NCBI GenBank assembly: GCA_020740775.1
Contig: JAHEWK010000019.1
Coordinates: 682,001-746,000, forward strand
Direction: 5' to 3'
DNA: 64,000 nucleotides
Source of the DNA: Ilyonectria destructans
Taxonomy: Eukaryota > Ascomycota > Sordariomycetes > Hypocreales > Nectriaceae
Below the pieces are notes generated by a model that made no database searches, was not told the origin of the DNA, and saw only the letters and a program-made list of their open reading frames with translations. The position numbers and the translations under genes are program-made. This document shows, piece after piece, positions 9,994-20,022 of the stretch (positions are counted from its first letter, which is position 1; every line of letters begins with the position of its first letter).

Positions 9994-11316
9994 AGTACCC
10001 GGGGGCTTGACCTTAGCTGCCCCCTCTCCTCACCGGAGAGGGGGTATCACAACCCGTATCCGCGTCGCATGCGTATCCGCCTTTTCCAACTTCAATAATA
10101 CATTTTAATAGCACAATATACCTCAATCCAATTGAAAAATATATCATTATATAGCTAGACATCTGAATAATAACATCTCTCAGTCTGGGCCATTTATATG
10201 AATAGCCGGTGCTGTCGCATGGTGGTGTTTTCAGCCCTCAGTGACGCCGCCGAGACTGCGGCATATCAATTTCGCGACCGCGGCACACCAATTTGGCTAC
10301 TACTAACGGTGATTCTAAAGGTTGGGTCGCAGGTCCCGCTGGGGCCGGCTGCTCTTGATATCAGAAGAAAGATTTTTTTTGCGTTCTTTTCAACGATATA
10401 TAACGTATATGATAAGCGAGCGACACAGACAAGCGAGTGATACACTTATACTGTACAGCTAAAAGTATAAATTTTAGATTTTCTAAAACGGGCTATATAG
10501 CACTAAGATTTTTAGGAAATTAAATATAAATATTTAATTAAAAAAGTCATAATATCATATTTCTCTTAGATTTTTAATTAATTTAGGAAAACTTATACTT
10601 ATTATTTTATACCTAGTAAATATAATTCTAAAAGTATAGCTATTTTTAGCTTAGTTTGGATTTTTAAGACCTTTTTAAAAATTGCAATTTAAGGTGAAAA
10701 TCAGAGTGTATTGCTCGCTTGTCTGTATCACTCGCTTATCATATACGTTATATCATTTTGAGAAGTCTGTCAGTACAGTATGAAACTCCGATTTTCACAT
10801 CACTCACTGCAATAGTCACCTGGCGAGCCAATGTGGGGTTCTCTCGAGTTAACTAGGTGGCAGCAATAGATCCACACATTGAGAGTCGCAGCGCCATAGG
10901 ATTAAGCTGAAAGTTTAAACACTATGAGAATCATATGTAAATATCACATGGTTCAATTTTGAGGTCAATCGGGCTTAAAATGGCGATGCTGGTTGATGCA
11001 GAGGTTCAAAAAGGCGATTTCTGCAGTGGTCAGTGGTGCCGGCTCCCCCAAAGTTGGTGTGATGGCATGATCTACAAGGTTGGTGCAGGCAGCACGAGCC
11101 GTAGCGACATGGGATCAAGCTGAAAATTGAGAGACAATGAGGACTATATGTGAATATCCTAGGATTCAAATTTGGAGTTAAATGGGCTCAATATGGTGAT
11201 GTTCATTTACACAGAGTGTGGAAAAGGCGGATACGCATGCGACGCGGATACGGGTTGTGATACCCCCTCTCCGGTGAGGAGGAGAGGGGGCAGCTAAGGT
11301 CAAGCCCCCGGGTACT
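9994..11316. mobile_element. non-autonomous TIR element, 1.3 kb
   Basis: Bounded by about 93-bp inverted repeats (9994-10092 and 11224-11316) starting AGTACCCGGGGGCTTGACC; the arms differ mainly by a 3-bp CTC insertion. Flanks are CCTGC and CCTGG, a possible imperfect 5-bp duplication. Inside are two diverged direct repeats of about 110 bp (10897-11010 and 11108-11221) and a separate MITE. No transposase frame is present, so it would depend on another element. Its superfamily is unknown. Confidence 0.75.
10401..10750. mobile_element. pogo/Fot-like MITE nested in the TIR element
   Basis: About 47-bp inverted repeats starting TAACGTATATGATAAGCGAG, flanked by TA on both sides (10399-10400, 10751-10752). 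The core is AT-rich with no coding capacity. The TAACGTA start and TA target resemble the pogo-type terminus at 21718, so a pogo/Fot transposase probably mobilised it. Confidence 0.75.
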
Positions 11317-11690
11317 CCTGGAGAGTCTGGCGCGGCCTCACCATTGGAAACGCAGACGGGTTACGAGCTGCGTTTGACATTCTAATACGTACAGAGTTCC
11401 TTTTTCACCATTATGAGACACCTGGATGGCAGCTCGAAACGATGGTGGATGCCCATTTGAGAACGAAGGCCCGGTAGAGTGCGACGAGGATATGCGCGGA
11501 CCAGGAGGGCCACTCAAACTTGGCAATGTTTCGCGATGGGATCAGGTGATCAGCCTGGCGTACTCTTCAACGTTGGAGCCTAGAAGTTTTTTTCCGGAGA
11601 TGAATGTGTATGCGCCAAGAGCCATCAGATCTTTGCAGCTTTGCCAACCATCTTGTCCTAGAATCTCTACAATCTGTTGTTTAGGTAAAG

Positions 11691-13470
11691 ATGCCGGGCA
11701 GCTCCAGCTGGATCGGTCTAACCACTGCGCTACCGCTCGGCCTGCAGCATGCGGCAGCAGATGTTGCCAAAGCTGTCTGGCGCGAGGTGGGTGGAATCGA
11801 GGTCGGTCAACTTGATCACTGGTGGCATGTCGCCCGCTTGTCCTATATTGCCAGAGCAGACGGCTTGCCTGAAGCCCTCATCCTGAATTGTGTCGAAGGC
11901 GAGCCTGACCACCCCTCGCAGTCGGCCGCGTACACGGTTGACATCATGCGGCGGCGAGTCAAGATCAAGAAAGGTCAGCAAGGCTCTGCGTCGATACCTG
12001 CGGATTGTATCCCTCTACTCGATCGTATTCAAGAATGGGTCGAGCGGATCCCTGAGCGGAAGGAAGAAGCTCGTCGCAACGAGGAGAGAGCTCAGCGTGA
12101 GGCACAAGAGAGACAGCGGTTAACAGAGCTAGAGCGGCAGCAAGTGCGCGCCGCTGCCATCGAGGCCTATGAGCATCGCCTAGCCGATTTTAAAGCGTCT
12201 CAGCCTGCGCCAGCCAAGAAGGCCAAATTAGAGGTTAAGCCTTTAGTGACGTCTGTATCCGGAGTGTGCCTAGACTGCGCGGCACCATTAGCGGCTTGCA
12301 AGAAGTGCGAACTGTTATCTTGTCCCCAGGCAGGCTGCAGTGGACAGGGGGTGGATCTGCTCTGAAGATGTCTCGATCACGACTACGAGATCTTCTGCGG
12401 CCTATGTCGCGAATAACAGCGCGTTGTCGACCCGCTTAAACCTCTTCTCGCAGCCTGTTCTGCGTGCAACGAAGTCTTATGCGCAGAACAGCTGCTCTTT
12501 TGCGACGGTAAAGAAGACAAGGACACTCCCGCTCACGACATTCGCGTCATCTGCTGTCTCTTCTGCCAACAGGAAGCAGAGGAAGAGGGTGATCCTCTAA
12601 TGTTCATCTGCATCGGCGACGCTTGTCCGGCTCGGCAAGCTAGTACTTCCCCCAAAGTATACGTATGCAACAGATATGCCTAGCTCTACGGCAGACGTTG
12701 CGAAGACCATCCGAGCGAGTGGTGGTGTGAGTGTGGCAAGTGTGCTGAACGAATACTGCCAAAATGCCCGTCTTGCGATCTGCCACTGTGTCCAACAATC
12801 CGCCACCAAGCTTGTGCCAAGTGCAAAGCTCCCAGCTCGTGCAAACACTGCCTTCCGACACCAGCTGAGCCAGAGCGCTTAGGAGAATCCTCAGGCGAAG
12901 AGAGCGATGACCCGTTGGATGAAGCCTCTAGGCCGACAGGTGATACGGCCACGGCAGTTGACTCTCCTGGTACAGTCTCCCTGATTCCTTTACACTTCTG
13001 CAGTTGAGACTAATGAATAGGAATTTCAGTGATTAAGCACCCCATCGTCAAGCTCCATCGTGTTCAGTGCATCTGCGAAGAGTTATTTAGCTACTGTGCA
13101 GCACACAAAGATCAAGCTGGAGATTTGTTCTGTGAAGGTTGCCACGAGCCTATCTGTTCATGTTGGAGATCACAAGTGTGAGGCGACCAAGTCGGTGGCA
13201 AAGGTGTGGAAGAAGGTGGAACATTCCACAGAGATCGTGCCTGTACATAAATAGTAGTTCTCCTACTATTTATTTAGTATGAATTAAGCAACTTGAATCT
13301 TCTTATTTCAACAATTTTCCTAAAAACAGAAAACCGGGTCCGTGAAGCTGCCTACGCTCGGATGCTGGCCAATGCGAGACGTCAGCAAGGTGTGAGCCTT
13401 GAAGTTGTCGAGAGTCGCGAAAGCGAAAGCGACTGGTTCAACGATACGATGCAATTGAACCTACCGTAAA
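11691..13470 (+). pseudogene. cysteine-rich protein with coiled coil, interrupted
   Basis: Long plus-strand coding trace. From the ATG at 11691 a 224-codon frame holds a charged helix rich in E/R/Q (residues about 120-165, likely coiled coil) and then a C-x2-C block (LDCAAPLAACKKCELL). The trace continues in another frame with many paired cysteines (CSACNEVLC, CCLFCQQEAEEE, CECGKCAERILPKCPSCD, CAKCKAP), an acidic SGEESDDP segment, an intron at 12971-13028, more cysteines (CEGCHEPICSCW) and a C-terminal exon ending at 13470. In-frame TAA (after CGLCRE), TAG (after CNRYA) and TGA (after SQV), plus the frame change near 12355, argue against function. The pattern resembles treble-clef/RING-like zinc clusters but I cannot name the family. 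Upstream exons before 11691 are possible. Confidence 0.5.
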
Positions 13471-13824
13471 AGACCATTAATTTAAGATGGTAAAGATGTC
13501 AGCAAAGTCCTTTTCATTGGATTATTTGCAGTAGGTTTTCCACAATTTCTTAAAAACTGTTCGATGAGGTCACCAGTCTATGAGATTTCCTTCTGAGCCT
13601 CAATTGGATTAGTGAATTGCACTTCTGAACTAGTCCTATTTCAGTCGTCGCATTCCACACGTGATACGCGATTTTAGTCTTGCCCCTAATTTTGCTACAG
13701 ATCGCGATGTGTCAGTCACAAATAATTTTGGCTCCTTTCAAGCGTGGTGTTGATTCGTGATGCAAGGACCCGTTTTATATCGTGCTATCTCTAAGCTCCT
13801 TCTTATCCAGTCGCCAAATCGACA

Positions 13825-15253
13825 ATGAGCCCTCGAAAGCGCAGGATTTCCGTCGCGGAGGAGGACCCGGTGGAATGTCCCTTCTTCATTACCTTCAGAG
13901 AAAAAGAGCGACGCAATAACAACAAGAGGAAGCGCGACGACCAAGAGGAGGAGAGTATTGTTCAGATCCAGAATTCTCCCTTCTCGCCTACCGGCGCGTT
14001 CAAGACGCACGATACCATGGACGTATCTTACACCGTGGATCCTGGAAAGAGATGGCCGAGCATGACGCGGTACAACAGCTTCATCCGTAAGTCTCAGACG
14101 GCGTCTCCGAAGAAGAGGGGCTCACTGACACGGCTTGGCAGTGAATGGGGTCAAGTATTACAATGAAGACTTTGTCTTCGTTGCTAACAAGTCGACTATT
14201 GAGCAACAACAAGTCGCGGCGAGTCTAGGCAAAGATGAGCCTACCAAGCAGTCGGCCGACGATTGGGTGGCCCGCATCCTAGAGATCCGGGCTGCAGACG
14301 AGTACCACGTTTATGCGCGCGTGTACTGGATGTACTGGCCCGAAGAGCTGCCACATGGAACGCTCGATGGGAAGAAGATGGTCAAGGGACGCCAGCCATA
14401 CCACGGCCAGAAAGAGTTGATCGCATCGAATCATAGTGAGTCCTCCCGATTGGCTGCATGCCGGAAACCGCCAGATCTGACAGCCGACAAACAGTGGACA
14501 TCATCAATGTTGTCAGCGTTACCATGCCAGCTACCGTCAATCAATGGATTGAGTCAGATGACGATAAGATCCAGGACGCGCTGTACTGGCGGCAGGCGTT
14601 TGACTGTCGCAACTTACAGCTTTCAGTTAGTGATCTGATGTTTCTCACGTTCCATTGAGTCTGACCGTCTTTAGTCCGTCGAGGTGTTGTGCAAATGTGA
14701 AACTCCAGCAAACCCCGATAGGATGATGGTAGGGTGCACCAGCACGCCTTGCGGGAAATGGATGCATGAAGAATGCCTCAATTATGACGTGCTCATGAGG
14801 GTGTACGGCCAACTAGGCACCGGCAAGCCACACCAAACCAAGGGGACGATTGTCAAGGAAAGGCAGAGCGACGATAAAGCAGCGTGCTCGCTCAGCCCAA
14901 AAAATGGGGAGGAGAAAGAGACACGGTCGGTGATTGACGTCAGATACGGCGAGGCCTATAATAACAGCCGTGTCAAAAAAGTTGAGGGAGGGATCTCACA
15001 ACCGTCGGAGGCACCAACCCCAAGCCCTACACCTTCAAATACCGATGCGCAAGCAAAGCCGACTGCCAAAAAGAGCCGCAAGAGGAAGGGCGCTGACTCC
15101 AAGCCATACGAAGGGCTTTTCAAGGCGACTCTAAATTTAAGTGATGGCCCTACCACGTGGGAGATTCAAGATCTGCGGGAAAACGTCTCGGGTGGAGAAG
15201 AGATATGGTCCGAGCTGGTTCATTGTTTATTGTGCGGCGTCACCATTGACTAA
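13825..15253 (+). CDS. BAH-PHD chromatin reader, EPR-1-like
   Basis: Apparently intact, four exons: 13825-14086, 14142-14435, 14495-14625, 14675-15253 (421 aa). All introns are GT-AG and 49-59 bp, and the phases join cleanly. The N-terminus is basic (KRRIS, KERRNNNKRKRDD). A BAH domain spans about residues 88-230 (WVARILEIRA, HVYARVYWMYWP, GRQPYHGQKELIASNHMD). A PHD finger follows (CKC, GCTSTPC, WMHEEC); its last C-x2-C (HCLLC) lies near the C-terminus after a long low-complexity lysine-rich insert, as in this fungal family. In Neurospora the BAH-PHD protein EPR-1 reads H3K27me3 and mediates Polycomb-type silencing. The same role here is inferred from architecture only; this could be a paralogue. 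It shows no RIP decay, although repeats flank it. Confidence 0.88.
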
Positions 15254-15487
15254 ACTAGTCACGCATCGCGACTTGGCCCACAAGCGCTTTCTTGAGCCAG
15301 ATCTATCCATATCCACGAACGACAGTTCCAGCCCAAACCCCACCCGAGGCGAGGCTCGTGCTGCTGAAATTTTTGTTGACAACAGATGTGTCCATCACGT
15401 TGCTCTGTCATGTCTGCATGAGCACTATATCCACCTTCTATACTATACCGAAGCTCGAAGAGCTAGCTACTCGAACATAAAGTCTAT
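15254..15487. other. 3' flank of BAH-PHD gene
   Basis: Short stretch with no recognised gene; a plus open frame here matches nothing I know. It ends at the solo LTR. Confidence 0.4.
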
Positions 15488-15660
15488 TGATACGAGAAGG
15501 GTTGGGACCGTAGGTCATGATGTGTGTAATGAAGGATTGATGATCTCTACAGCTAGCTAGCTACGGTCGGAGCCGTAAGGGCTCCGACCCACAGGCCCGA
15601 GGCCTGAGGCATCAAGCCCAGTCCCTGGCTGTGAGGCCAAGGAAAGGGCTTTCCGCATCA
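15488..15660 (+). repeat. 173-bp solo LTR, copy 1
   Basis: Begins TGATACGAG and ends CCGCATCA. A perfect 5-bp duplication TCTAT flanks it (15483-15487 and 15661-15665). By eye it is identical to 61646-61818. No retrotransposon body is attached. Confidence 0.92.
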
Positions 15661-16020
15661 TCTATATTTCGAGATAACTGGTGCCGTGGCCATACGACTC
15701 GTTTCAACCACACGTCTGCCTCCCACTTGTCGTCTCCGTCCCGGATCCTCGCCTTGGCCTCGCTCTCGAACGCTTCCTCATCCTCTAGGTGGATTCGGTT
15801 CAAAAATTCGGCTACTTTGTCCACTCCCTCGGCTTCCCGTTCTGCCCCCCGTCGGCATGTGTGCCCCGACCGACCTCAAACCAACCGCTCGCTACGCGTG
15901 ACCGGAAAAACCGCTGACATCGGACGCACGTTCTCCACGGCACGATCCGCTCTTTCGCCACCGACCGACTCCTTCGTGCACCGGCCCCGCCTCCGGTCAT
16001 TGACCCACTCGCCGGCAATG
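15661..16020 (-). pseudogene. OrsD-domain (telomere-linked-helicase type) fragment
   Basis: Minus-strand remnant in two frames. CVRCQRFFRSRVASGWFEVG matches the mid-region of OrsD (PF12013, formerly DUF3505) proteins, and the next part (FLNRIHLEDEEAFES, WEADVWLKRVVW) continues it. The plus-strand copy at 34401-37464 has the equivalent CQRFFPSRASSKWFE. The zinc-finger start and any helicase domain are missing. A solo LTR truncates it at 15660. Confidence 0.55.
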
Positions 16021-16751
16021 CAGCTCAGGCTGGCGAATCTATTTACCGATGTAGACGAAATTTAGATGTAGATAGATGTAGATCTACATCTATCTATCTA
16101 CCAGAGGACACTGGGTCATCTATCCATCTCCCTAGAGGTCCGGTAGATAGACGAAATGTAGATAGACGCCAAGACCGCTGGTGAAAATTAGGCGAGGTTG
16201 TTATACTTACCCGTACTAATAGCATCCTCCCGCTCCGAAGTATCGGTACCTCTGACCACCCCTTTCCCCAACCTTCCCTTTCATTCCGGAATTTCCCCTA
16301 CGGAGTACACGCTCCCCCTTTTTCGCCTTGGTCAAAGACGCCTGCTTGCAACTGGTTTGGCATATTCTCATTGCCCTTGATGCCACAATCCCAATGTCAC
16401 AAAAACATTGCCCAAATGGCATCAGGGTTGCAAACAAATAAATCGTATCCAAATCAAATCAAATCATGACGCCCGGATTTATTTGGATATTTGGATACAT
16501 TTGGATACAGTGGTTGTCCAATTAGCGCTCGTGTTGGGGCGATGTCAGCCCCACTACTACCTGGGATCCTGCCCAGTTTGGTAACAGCTCGCAGCTCGTC
16601 ATTTACCTTCCATGGCCGTTTGAGCTGATGCTCCCCGCCGTAGCATCGTGTTCAAGTCAGGAGAAAATGGTTAAGCAGTTCGTCTAGAGATATCAAAGGT
16701 GCTTGTATGCCTCGAAGTATAGACTGCTGAACCCCACTACTCCTGCTCCAA
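16021..16751. other. gene-free, short palindromes and ATCCAAAT-type repeats
   Basis: Contains a near-perfect palindrome of TAGATGTAGA units at about 16060-16102 and clustered TTGGATA/ATCCAAAT motifs at 16445-16508. CAGTGGTTG at 16508-16516 could be the left terminus of the hAT element that follows (hAT ends often begin CAG). The matching right end is lost, so this cannot be tested here. Confidence 0.35.
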
Positions 16752-18710
16752 ATGGCTCCGTCTACGAATGCTGATCACACAGCAATGGTGCCTTCGACCG
16801 CTACTGCTCCTTCGACCACTCCCAGTGACCTCGAAGCCCCCACAGGCTTCGATCCATCCGATACCAACAGAGAGGTGACTGTAGACCCTTCCTCCTCAGT
16901 CGACTACACTGGCTACGAAGGCATCGATTTGAATCGCCTTTCAGGGTATTGCATCCGCAAACGAAGACGAAAGCCGCGGACGGGATGGGTATGGGAGCAT
17001 GGATTCGATATCGAGAAAGACGGTTCCGGTCGCCGATTCTGGCTCTGCAAAGAGTGTCACCGGAAGAAGGCTACGATCACTCATATGTACGATGCTGCAT
17101 CTACAAGCCAAGCAAACGGTCATATGGAAAATGTCCATCGCATCGATCGAGACGGGCCCATATCACCGCAGAGGAAGACATAACGCACCCTCTTCGATAT
17201 AGCTTACCTGGACTCTCATCGACCGAAGGACCAAGCTGTGATGAATGCGTTTATAGCGCGTCATTTGACTCTGTTCGCTTTTAATATTTACTTATACGCT
17301 GGGTGGCTTGCGATAACATCCCATTTAATAAGCTTGAGAGTCCGTACTTCCGCAAGCTTATGGGGTACGCAAACAGCGCTATTATTGAGTCAGGAAGTCT
17401 TCCTACCCATACCACAATCCGTGAATGGATTGTACAGTCCTTTTATCGTCATAAAGGCGTCGTGACTGAGCTACTTGGTCGCTCACTTAGCCGCGTTAAT
17501 ATCTCCTTTGATGCGTGGTCCTCTCGCAAGTTTACCTCTCTTCTCGGTCTTACCGTGCACTTCCTTGACGACGAAGGGAAGTTCCGTATATTCCTTCTAG
17601 GCTTGCCACAAATCGAGGGTCGTCACAGTGGCGAGGGCCTTGCAGATCGTGTTAGTGAAATAATTCACGAATATGGGTTTGAGGATCGCATTGGGTACTT
17701 TGTCACAGACAATGGGAGAGCAACGACACGTGTCTCGAAGACCTAGGCATTGAGTTTGGCTTCAACAAGCAGCACCGGCGGCTTCGTTGCTGTGGGCACA
17801 TTATCAACCTCGTCGCCCGATCCATTCTTTTCGGCACGGATGCCGACGCCTTCGAAGAGGACTGCCAAGCTGACAAAGAGGTCCAAGATGAGATAAGACT
17901 CTGGAGGTCGAAAGGCCCAATTGGCAAGCTGCACAATATTGTTCACTGGGTGCAAAGATCTGGCCAACGCATTGAGAAGCTCCACAAGCTCTAGCTAATT
18001 GAAAACACGGCATTGAACCTTGAAGACAAAACAACCTACAATGTTGTCACGCACAATGCTACCCGCTGGAACTCGTCTGAGGCGATGATGGAGCGAGGCT
18101 ATCAACTTCGGAATGCACTTGATTCTCTGGTCCAGGCAGAAGTTACGGAGTGGAACCACTACGTGGCTAGGACTCAAAACGGGACAAAGCAGATGCCTAA
18201 GAAGAGCCGAACGAAGCCTGCGATTGTTGACGATAAGATATCTGCTGAGGACTGGTCAATGATTGCAGAGTATCTGGCTATATTGAAGCCGTTAAAGGTA
18301 GCTACCAAGCGCCTAGCAGGCCGACGCAAAGAAGGTGAGCTGAATCTAGCTTTCTGACGCTCAGCTTGTGCTTACAACCTTTAGGTAAATTTGGTGCGAT
18401 CTGGGAGGTTTTGTTAAGCATGGAGTGGCTTCTGACGCATCTGGAAGAGTCCAAGGTACAACATGAGCGAGACGAAGAACCACACCTGAGGATTGGTTGC
18501 AACCTCGGCTGGATGAAGCTGGACCAATACTACACCCTCACTGAAGATAGCCCTGCATATCTCGCAGCCCTTGCTTCCACCCTGCCTTTCGCTGGTCAAC
18601 CGTCGAGTCGCAATGGGCCGATCATCCGGATTGGCTAGTGAGAGGGAAGGCAGCCGTACAAGAGCTGTGGGAGGATGATGCGTGGGTCATGTGGACCATG
18701 GGGGTCAGGT
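16752..18710 (+). pseudogene. hAT transposase, 3' truncated
   Basis: DNA transposase of the hAT superfamily. A BED-type zinc finger is at about codons 96-130 (WLCKECHRKK ... HMENVHR), then the hAT core in a shifted frame (FRKLMGYANSAIIESG, RVNISFDAWSS, IGYFVTDNG, RRLRCCGHIINLVARS, NVVTHNATRWNS). An intron fits at 18334-18384. Stops and shifts at 17183, about 17740 and 17994 disable it. The C-terminal hATC dimerisation domain is absent: coding similarity stops at about 18710, just before the 122-bp repeat at 18715. It would have moved DNA by cut-and-paste with 8-bp duplications. Confidence 0.85.
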
Positions 18711-18714
18711 TATG

Positions 18715-18836
18715 TGTAGAAAGTAAGATGTCTTGTCTATGGATAAGCTGAGCAGATTGTCTTATATGACGGGTAACTGCTCAGTAGATGCCTGGCTTAC
18801 CAGGCATCCCTAGGATACGGCTAGCTGCACGCATCA
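18715..18836 (+). repeat. 122-bp dispersed repeat, copy 2
   Basis: Same length and orientation as 8271-8392, with a one-base change in the hairpin loop (CTTA for CTTG). It begins TGTAGAAAG and ends ACGCATCA. It directly follows the truncated hAT gene and precedes a TTG/TTC simple repeat. Flanking bases show no duplication. Confidence 0.75.
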
Positions 18837-20022
18837 TTGTTGTTGTTGTTCTTGTTGTTGTTGTTATATTATTACCATCATGAAGATATCTACTAGAGAT
18901 ATCTATAGAATCCCCTAGGAGCAAGATAACGTGCTAGGCTGGAGTCAATAGCAGAAGAGACCTGGGTACAATAACCCGGGGCCAGATCTGTAGGCACTAC
19001 TAGCCTATAGCTCGAGCCTACAGTCCTAGACTGCAACCCTTCTTCCTCTTCTATCTAGCAATTAGGCGGCCCTATTTGACCTATTAATTTAAGCCCAATA
19101 TCCATCAGCGGATTTTCAGGGCGGGAGTCGGTATACCTATATTTATTAACCAGCTTGGAATTCTCCAGTATTTCTATTCCTGCCTATTGGTATTTAAAAC
19201 CTCCAGAAATCGAAATCTATATAATAGGAATAACTGCAGATAGAAAAACCTCGCGGGAACTCATAGAGGGAAAAACCACTGCAGCTAGCATCTATTAATT
19301 AGGGCCATCAAGCCAGAACCTTAATAACTATAAGTAGCCTGATTCTGTAACCTCTTATAGACCTGGATTCACAGCTAAGATCCGTAGATCGAGGTATCTA
19401 AGACCCAAGGTCATAGTAGCCTAGGCCCGGAGGCCAAGGCAGGTGCTAAGACGCGGTGGCCTTATGCACCTAAGTGCCGAGACGCAGAGGTCAGGGCAGC
19501 TTAGGCCCAGAGGTCTAAGCAGGTAGGGTAGTAAGACGCGGTGGCCTTACACGCCTAGGTGCCGAGGCCCGGAGGCCAAGGCAGCTCAGGCCCGGAGGCC
19601 TAAGCAGGTACTAAGACTAAGATAGCCTTATATACCTAAGTGCCGAGTCGTAGAGATCAGGGCAGAGGTCGACGCCCACCTAGATTGAAGCTGGTGTCGT
19701 GACTGCTGTTGGCTGGCTGCGATAGCTATACCTGCTGCGAGGTCTGAACCAGCATTACAGCATATATAAGAGCCATAGCGGTGTCATTCGGCCCCCGCAA
19801 GCCGTGCTGTGGGTCTGCTGCTATCTTAGCTGCCCAGCTGGTCAGGGCAGCAGGCTTCAATTATAGCCGGAGCCCTTAGACTGTGGCTGTAGCTGCTGCG
19901 TAAAGGTAGTCAACCCTGTCAATCCTTCCTTTACTGCGTTGTTAGTGCCCGATGGGCACCAGCTGCTGCAGCAGCTAAATTTGGTGGGCCAGAATTTTTT
20001 TCCACGCTAGTGCTAACAGCCG
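18837..20022. other. gene-free repeat-rich stretch
   Basis: Starts with a TTG-type simple repeat (18837-18870), then AT-rich decayed sequence and a GC-richer tandem array (19390-19690). I recognise no coding region, though its 3' part may be the decayed tail of the pogo element. Confidence 0.4.
19390..19690. repeat. tandem array of about 80-90 bp units
   Basis: About three imperfect units containing TAAGACGCGGTGGCCTTA, CCTAAGTGCCGAG and GCCCGGAGGCC. The last unit is AT-shifted (TAAGACTAAGATAGCCTTA), like RIP decay. Confidence 0.65.

Noticed and set aside
11426..11815. 129-codon plus frame overlapping the cysteine-rich relic
   Set aside because: It runs in a different frame from the 11691 coding trace, overlaps it and has no recognised feature; probably a shadow or upstream non-coding.
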